Shown here one piece after another: positions 58,672-64,000 of a stretch of 64,000 nt of DNA. How positions within the stretch are numbered: the stretch's first letter is position 1; each line of letters opens with the position of its first letter. The notes below the pieces were generated by a model. The model worked only from the letters and a program-made list of their open reading frames with translations. It made no database searches and was not told the DNA's origin. The DNA comes from Taudactylus pleione (taxonomy: Eukaryota; Chordata; Amphibia; Anura; Myobatrachidae), in the NCBI GenBank assembly GCA_031769625.1, contig JAUIMM010000200.1:53962001-54026000 (forward strand), given 5' to 3'. A program made the position numbers and the translations under genes.

Positions 58672-60369
58672 AGTTGCTAGGGCACCAATGGTAAGAGGCC
58701 CCAAAACCACTGAGGGGCCTATTTATCAAGCCCCTTCTTACTTAAATTATTCAGTTTCCACATGATTTTACATATTGGAGTAGGGATGGCCATCGACCAT
58801 CGATTGTTAACTATGGGGAGGTAGTTGAAATCCTGACAGCCAGGATGCAGACGCTCACAAAGCCAGCGCCGGAATCCCAACACCAGTCAGAATCCTGGTG
58901 CTGGCATCCCAACGGTAAGTATTGGGTTAAGGGGGAGGGTTAGAATTAGGCACTAGGGGGGAGGTTAGGTTTAGGGTGCTGGGAGGGAGGCCTATGGGTA
59001 GGGTTAGGCTACTTACCAATAGGTGTTGGTATCCTTGCTGTAGGCAAGATCTGAAGATACGAAGTACGACGCGCAGGTACGCGTATCGGCATTGTGAGTG
59101 GACACATTTTACATAATTTGTCATTCCGATGCGTCAAAATTTTTATACTCTGCATTTGAAACTTTTGCTGCTACTGTACATGGAAATGTTTGGGCTAAGA
59201 CAAACCACACAACAAAAACGATTAGTAATTTACCGAAGAGGTAGATAGTCAGTCAGATAATACTCCTACCACTAACACTGATTTGTTACCATAGGAAGTG
59301 TGTATGGGATCTTTTTTCCAGGTACACCTGTGGAATCTACATGGGACAAGGGGACAGACCAGCTGGCACAAGTAAGTATGTGTTAGTTGGTTAGGTGTAT
59401 GTAATAAAATGTTACTGTATACGGTGTGTGTACTGTATTTATTTTGCAGTGGGGGTACAGGTGCCGGCCGCCTGCTGCCACTTGTATTTCTACAAGTGCC
59501 AAAGGGCAGGCATGCTGGCACCTGTAGTTCCACTGTAAAATACAATAGTTTTCAACAATTTTACACATTATTACCCCTGTACCCACAGCCCAGGGGTGCG
59601 GGGAAGAGCCTTCAGACCAAGCCTGGAGTTTCGGGAGAGGGGGGGACCCCTTTTTTTGAGGGGTCCCCACCTCTCCTGAGATCCCCGGCTTGGCCTGCAA
59701 ATGCTTTGGCCATGGAGACCTGGTAAAAGGGTCTCCTGGCTGTGTCATTACACCCTGGTCGGTATGGGTCTGGTGCTGGTTTAAAATATAGGGGGACCCC
59801 TACGCAATTTTTTCCCCCCTATATTTAAAACCAGCACTGGCCCTGCAGCCAGGTGCTGGTTCCTAAACTATGGGGGAACCCTACTCGTTTTGTTCCCCAT
59901 CATTTTTGGAACCAGGACTGGCTGACCAGTCCGGGGCTGGTTATGTCTTTTGGGGGGGGACCCTACGTATTTTTTATTTATAAAAACACTTTACATGAAG
60001 TGCACATGCAGAAATATATACAAATCACACTGATCTGTGTATGTTTCTGGCAAACTCGCAGCTCAGGAGGTGGAGTTTTGAAACTTCAATTTCTCTGCAA
60101 GTTTGCTCTAATCTCACCTGAGATTGCAATCTCGAATTTTAGTAAATTTGCAAGCTGCATCTTTTTAATGAAAAGTACTTCCGAGTTTGCCCAATAGTGA
60201 GTTGATTCGAGTTTGCGATCTCACCCGAGTTTTACGAGTGAGATTAAAGAACTCTCTCCCAAACTCACCCGAGTTTGTCTTTAGTAAATTTGCGAGATGA
60301 AAAACATGCCTAAACTCACCCGAGATTGTCATCTCGACCAAACTCGAATCTTAGTAAATTTATCCCTAG
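58672..60369. other. Upstream DNA with several repeat families
   Basis: Segment 58810-59040 is a copy of the family with GGTTAGG-rich core. Segment 59450-59990 is a GC-rich repeat with recurring AACCAGCACTGG and GGGGGACCCCTACG motifs. Segment 60030-60365 is built of CTCACCCGAGTTTG-type short repeats. Open frames here follow the repeats and are not supported as genes. Confidence 0.45.
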
Positions 60370-62335
60370 GACTTTAGAAGTTACCATGCAGATTGGCACT
60401 GTTCACAGGTAATTAATTTCCTTCTATATCCTCCCATCAGCCGAGAGTCGAGTCATCCTGGGTGTTCCGTGGTTACGCAAGCATGCTCCCACATTAGACT
60501 GGAAAGAACCCCACATTTTGTTATGGAAATCTCAGTGCCATATGGAAATCTCAGTGCCATCAAAGGTGCTTGCCGATAATCTGACCTCTACATCATATCA
60601 TCCAAAGTTCGACCATCTCCCCAGATGATCCTCTTTCTGCTCCATATCAGTCCTTCAGGGATGTGTGCTGCAAAAAATCCGCTGAGAATCTGCCTCCTCA
60701 TCGGGAGTGCACTGCACTATAGATCTATTACCTGGGAAAATGCCTCCTCATGGAAGATTCTTTCCTCTCTCACTTCCAGAAACCTAGGCTGTTTCTGAAT
60801 ACATCAAAAAGAATTTGGAACGCTGGTTTATATGAAAATCCAAGTCACCCGCAGGAGTTGGCCTTTTCTTTTTCAAGAAGAAACATGGAGAATTAAGACA
60901 TTGCATCAATTACCAAGATTTAAATGCTATAATCGTCAAGGACCAGAACATCCTACCTCTGATCTCAAAACTATTTGTTCGAATAAAAGGGGTGATGATT
61001 TTTTCCAAACTGGATCTTCGCGGGCCCTATAATCTGATTAGGATGCGGACTGAGGATGAGTGGAAGACAGCTTTTAACACTCGTGATTTTCATGCCTTTT
61101 GGATTAAGTAATATCCCTGCTGTCTTCCAAAAATACATGAATAACATCTTCCGTACTCATGTTATAGTAGTACGTGGTAGTATATTTGGATGCCATCCTG
61201 ATATTTTCAGAGGATGTAGCAAGTCATCGCAAGCATGTATGTGAGGTGCTGTCTCGACTCCGGAATAACCAAATCTTCTGTAACCTAGATAAATGTTCCT
61301 TTGAGCAAAAGGAACTGGCATTCCTGAGACACATAATTTTGGGCTCTAGGCTTCAGATGAATCCTGAGCAACTCACCGCCATTGTCAACTGTCCCCGTCC
61401 TATCAGGTTAAAGGCCATACAACACTTCCTATGTTTCCACAACTTCTACCAACAGTTTATCAGAAATTACTCTTCTATCGCAGCTCTTATCACAGCCCTC
61501 ACTAAGCAAGCTTAGATACTAGGGTGTGACCACCTGAGGTGGAAGAAGCATTTGGCCATCTTAAGCAGTGTTTCATATCAGCACTCCCAACTGTGATCGT
61601 CCTTTCTTATTAGAGGTGGATACATCCACGATTGGGGTTGAGGTGGTGCTTTGGCAAAAACACGTGGAAGGAAAATTATACTCTTGTGGCTTCTTCTCCT
61701 GTAAGTGTTCGGCCCCAGAGAAGAATTATGCTGTCGGAGATAAAGTACTGTTAACCATCAAGCTGGCTCTGCAAGAGTGGCGATATCTGTTGGAGGGGGC
61801 AAAATTTCCGGTGACTGTTTACACTGACCAAAAGAACCTTACATATCTCAGAACAGCTCACTGCCTGAACTATCGCTAGTCCAGATGGTAGTTTCAACCT
61901 GGTCATCACCTATTGTCCAGGTAGAAAAATATAAATGCCGTTGCCCTGGCCATTCAGTTTCTCTGAAGAGGACGAAGTGGTGGGAGGATAAAACCATTCT
62001 TAATTTGCTTTGTAGCAGTAACTAACAAGGTTAAGGTTCCTCCGAGGAAAATGTTTATAGCACCTGAACCCGTGCAAAGCTGGAGTTTCGGTGCTATAAA
62101 TCCTACGTCTAGGATTTCGTGGCAACCTTTCATACTTGTGCTCAACACAAGGTTCCGCCGCACTCTCTGTCAGGTTCCCTGCTTCCTTTATCAGTGCCTC
62201 ATCGTCCATGGACCCACATCTCCATGGACTTTGTGACAGATCTATAATCCTGCCAACGGTTCAATATAATATGGGTGGTGGTGGACAGATTTCTCAAGGC
62301 CGCTCATTTTGTTCCTTTAAGGGGTGGACCTGGGT
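60370..62335 (+). pseudogene. Ty3/Gypsy pol remnant (protease end, RT, RNase H, integrase core)
   Basis: In order and in several frames: a protease end with RVILGVPWLRKHAPTLDW (about 60450), RT with [20 protein letters not shown] and [19 protein letters not shown] (about 61090), and the catalytic motif VYLDAILIF (61177-61203), where the second aspartate of YLDD is alanine. RNase H follows (EVDTSTIGVEVVL, TDQKNLTYL; 61610-61870). After a deletion comes a short integrase piece with SMDFVTDL and a VVVDRF-like segment (62215-62330). No LTR is visible, so the ends are lost. The element is old and inactive. Confidence 0.82.
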
Positions 62336-62680
62336 AATGGTGCAGTGTAAATGGCGTGACCCCGGGTTACCCGACCTGGGTCATGCCTAAAATGAGCTGA
62401 TTGGGGGTTGTGGAGCAGTCACCTCCCACTTTTTATGCCCTCACAAGTTTAGTAGGGCAGACCCGGGTTCAGTGTGAACGGGCTGACCCAGGAATACCTG
62501 GGATGGAAGGTGCAGTCTAAACGGGTTTTGACCTGGGTTGGAACCATGTCCAAAAACCCAGGTCAGACCTGGGTTTTTGGTGGAAAATGGGTATTTGTAA
62601 GAAAGAGACCTATTGTAGAATGGCCCTTTAACTTACAACTTTGTAATAGAATAGTATAATGTGAAGTAAAGTTATACTAA

Positions 62681-63344
62681 TACCCTTTCAGACATACAGC
62701 AAAAACCCTGGTTTTGGACATGAACGTGCATCAACCCAGGTTTTTGCTATGTGTGAACAGAAATGACCTGGGTTAAAGTCCTGGGTCCATGACCCTGCTC
62801 TATACCAGGGTTTTTCCCTGGTGAAACCCGGGTAGGCTCTAGTGTGAATGCATCCAACCCAGGTTTATAGACCCAGGTTTTAAGAATTCTTTCTCAATGG
62901 CTGTTCTGCACCTGCAGATCCGGACCACATGGCTGGGGAGCAAATTAATTTGTGTGTATTATTTTATGTTTAACTTTATGGGAAAATGTTGTCTTTAGAT
63001 AGACCAAAACTTTTTAAAGGCTATATTCATAATTTTCTTATATTGTAATGCAAAAATTTATTGGGTTTCAATAAAAAAAACACTGGAAACAAACTAAATT
63101 TGTGGCCTTTACTCTAAAAATGCTAATTTTTATGTCATTACTATGAACAAAAAAATAATGTCCCCTTTAAATCCACACCAAATTCTAGGGCAGACCCGGT
63201 TTCAGTGTGGACGTATCCGACCCTGGAATTTCCCGGGTTTTGGTGTAGTGTGAATGGGGGTCTCAGACTAAGAACTGGGAATATCCAGGGTTGAGACCGG
63301 GAAGTACCAGGATATTTCCCAGGGGCTTATGTCTGAAAGGGGTA
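62681..63344. mobile_element. MITE with TACCCTTTCAGACATA ends
   Basis: The 664-bp element has ends TACCCTTTCAGACATA and TATGTCTGAAAGGGGTA and TAA duplicates at 62678-62680 and 63345-63347, as in PIF/Harbinger elements. The inside repeats the phrase ACCTGGGTTTT in both orientations. Flanking DNA at 62330-62640 carries the same phrases, so it lies in or beside a relative. Confidence 0.85.
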
Positions 63345-63347
63345 TAA

Positions 63348-64000
63348 GAGAGCAGCGTCCTGCGTCTCTTGTATTGTGTTTTTACTCAAAGGATGTGTGC
63401 AGCCAGTTAATTTCCAACGGGGTAAGCGATCCGATGGAGGTGTGATTACCTCACTAGCGGTGTGGATAGACCCCTCAGATCCTGCTTGCCGATGGAGCTA
63501 ACTGCTGGCCTCAATCTTCGATGGGGCTTGCTTTGTGGCTTCTTCCTATGTTGCTGGCGGGGACAGGTGTCCGGGAGACTGCAGCGTGTGTTTGCAGTGC
63601 CCAATGCCGTGTCTCCTTACTTCCTGGTCTTCAGTCACGTGACCATGTGTTTGCTGTGCAGTCTCTCCTCCGGCTAAGATATCTCATACTAATTGCTCTG
63701 ACGCAGCCCGACACTGACAGCCAAAAGGCAGGTAGAGAAACTTTCCAGCTGTCACTGGTATATGCACACAGAGTGCAGCAGCTGCCCTTGTGCTGCACAA
63801 CTGTACCGGCCCAGGGGGCAGATGGCACTCTGCCCCTCCGGCCCAACCTGCACCTGCTCTCGAGCAAGTAAAGTAAAACAACAATACAAACATTTGGGAT
63901 CAATTTGTTACACTCATTTTCCAGAAAAAATCCATTTCCGACCTGGGTTTTCAGACATGGGCCCTCATTCAGAGCCGTACGCTCTGAGCAGAGCGCACGC
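63348..64000. other. Right end of window; no gene recognised
   Basis: GC-moderate DNA with no protein similarity. The last 45 bases begin another element of the GGGCCCTCATTCAGAGCC type that runs out of the window. Confidence 0.45.

Overview
The window looks like intergenic and intronic DNA of a large, transposon-rich vertebrate genome, most likely a frog or toad. The evidence is one spliced vertebrate gene with huge introns, plus L1-like LINEs, DIRS-type tyrosine-recombinase retrotransposons, a gamma/epsilon-like endogenous retrovirus, a Ty3/Gypsy remnant and dense families of short inverted-repeat elements. The species cannot be named from the sequence, and no bacterial-type operons are present.

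The only host gene I can support is on the minus strand. Eight coding exons (56370 down to 1418) encode about 297 residues of a two-pore cation channel: the N-terminus and all of the first six-helix repeat, including S4, pore loop and S6. The closest family member is TPC3 (TPCN3). All eight exons have intact reading frames, and every intron inside the window has GT..AG borders. The rest of the gene lies beyond the left edge. Intron 1 is about 18.9 kb and intron 5 about 26.5 kb, and almost everything else in 1418-56271 sits inside the gene's introns.

Intron 5 (4651-31155) holds a 5'-truncated L1 (5476-10924, minus) whose 3' part contains a 747-bp near-perfect inverted repeat around a 1.6-kb spacer. 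It also holds a decayed DIRS element (about 11500-15620, minus), G-rich degenerate repeats (16.1-16.75 kb), a nearly full-length but broken provirus (17299-28244, with LTRs, PBS, gag, pro, pol, an env TM remnant and a 4-bp target duplication), a (TATC)n tract, and a second DIRS terminus (29.25-30.17 kb). Introns 1 and 2 hold minisatellites, a possible solo LTR, foldback DNA, a DIRS fragment, and a full-length L1 with its own target duplication (41296-49338) that is interrupted by a probable solo LTR carrying a 49-bp minisatellite. They also hold a telomere-like 30-bp minisatellite (50018-50710) and nested MITEs whose target duplications can be read directly.

Upstream of the gene (56371-64000) there are more MITEs, a degenerate Ty3/Gypsy pol (60370-62335) whose catalytic YLDD has become YLDA, and a 664-bp MITE with TAA target duplications.

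No transposon reading frame in the window is intact. The best candidates for a second look are the L1 foldback, the provirus with its missing SU region, and the telomere-like array that appears to have grown out of a dispersed MITE family.
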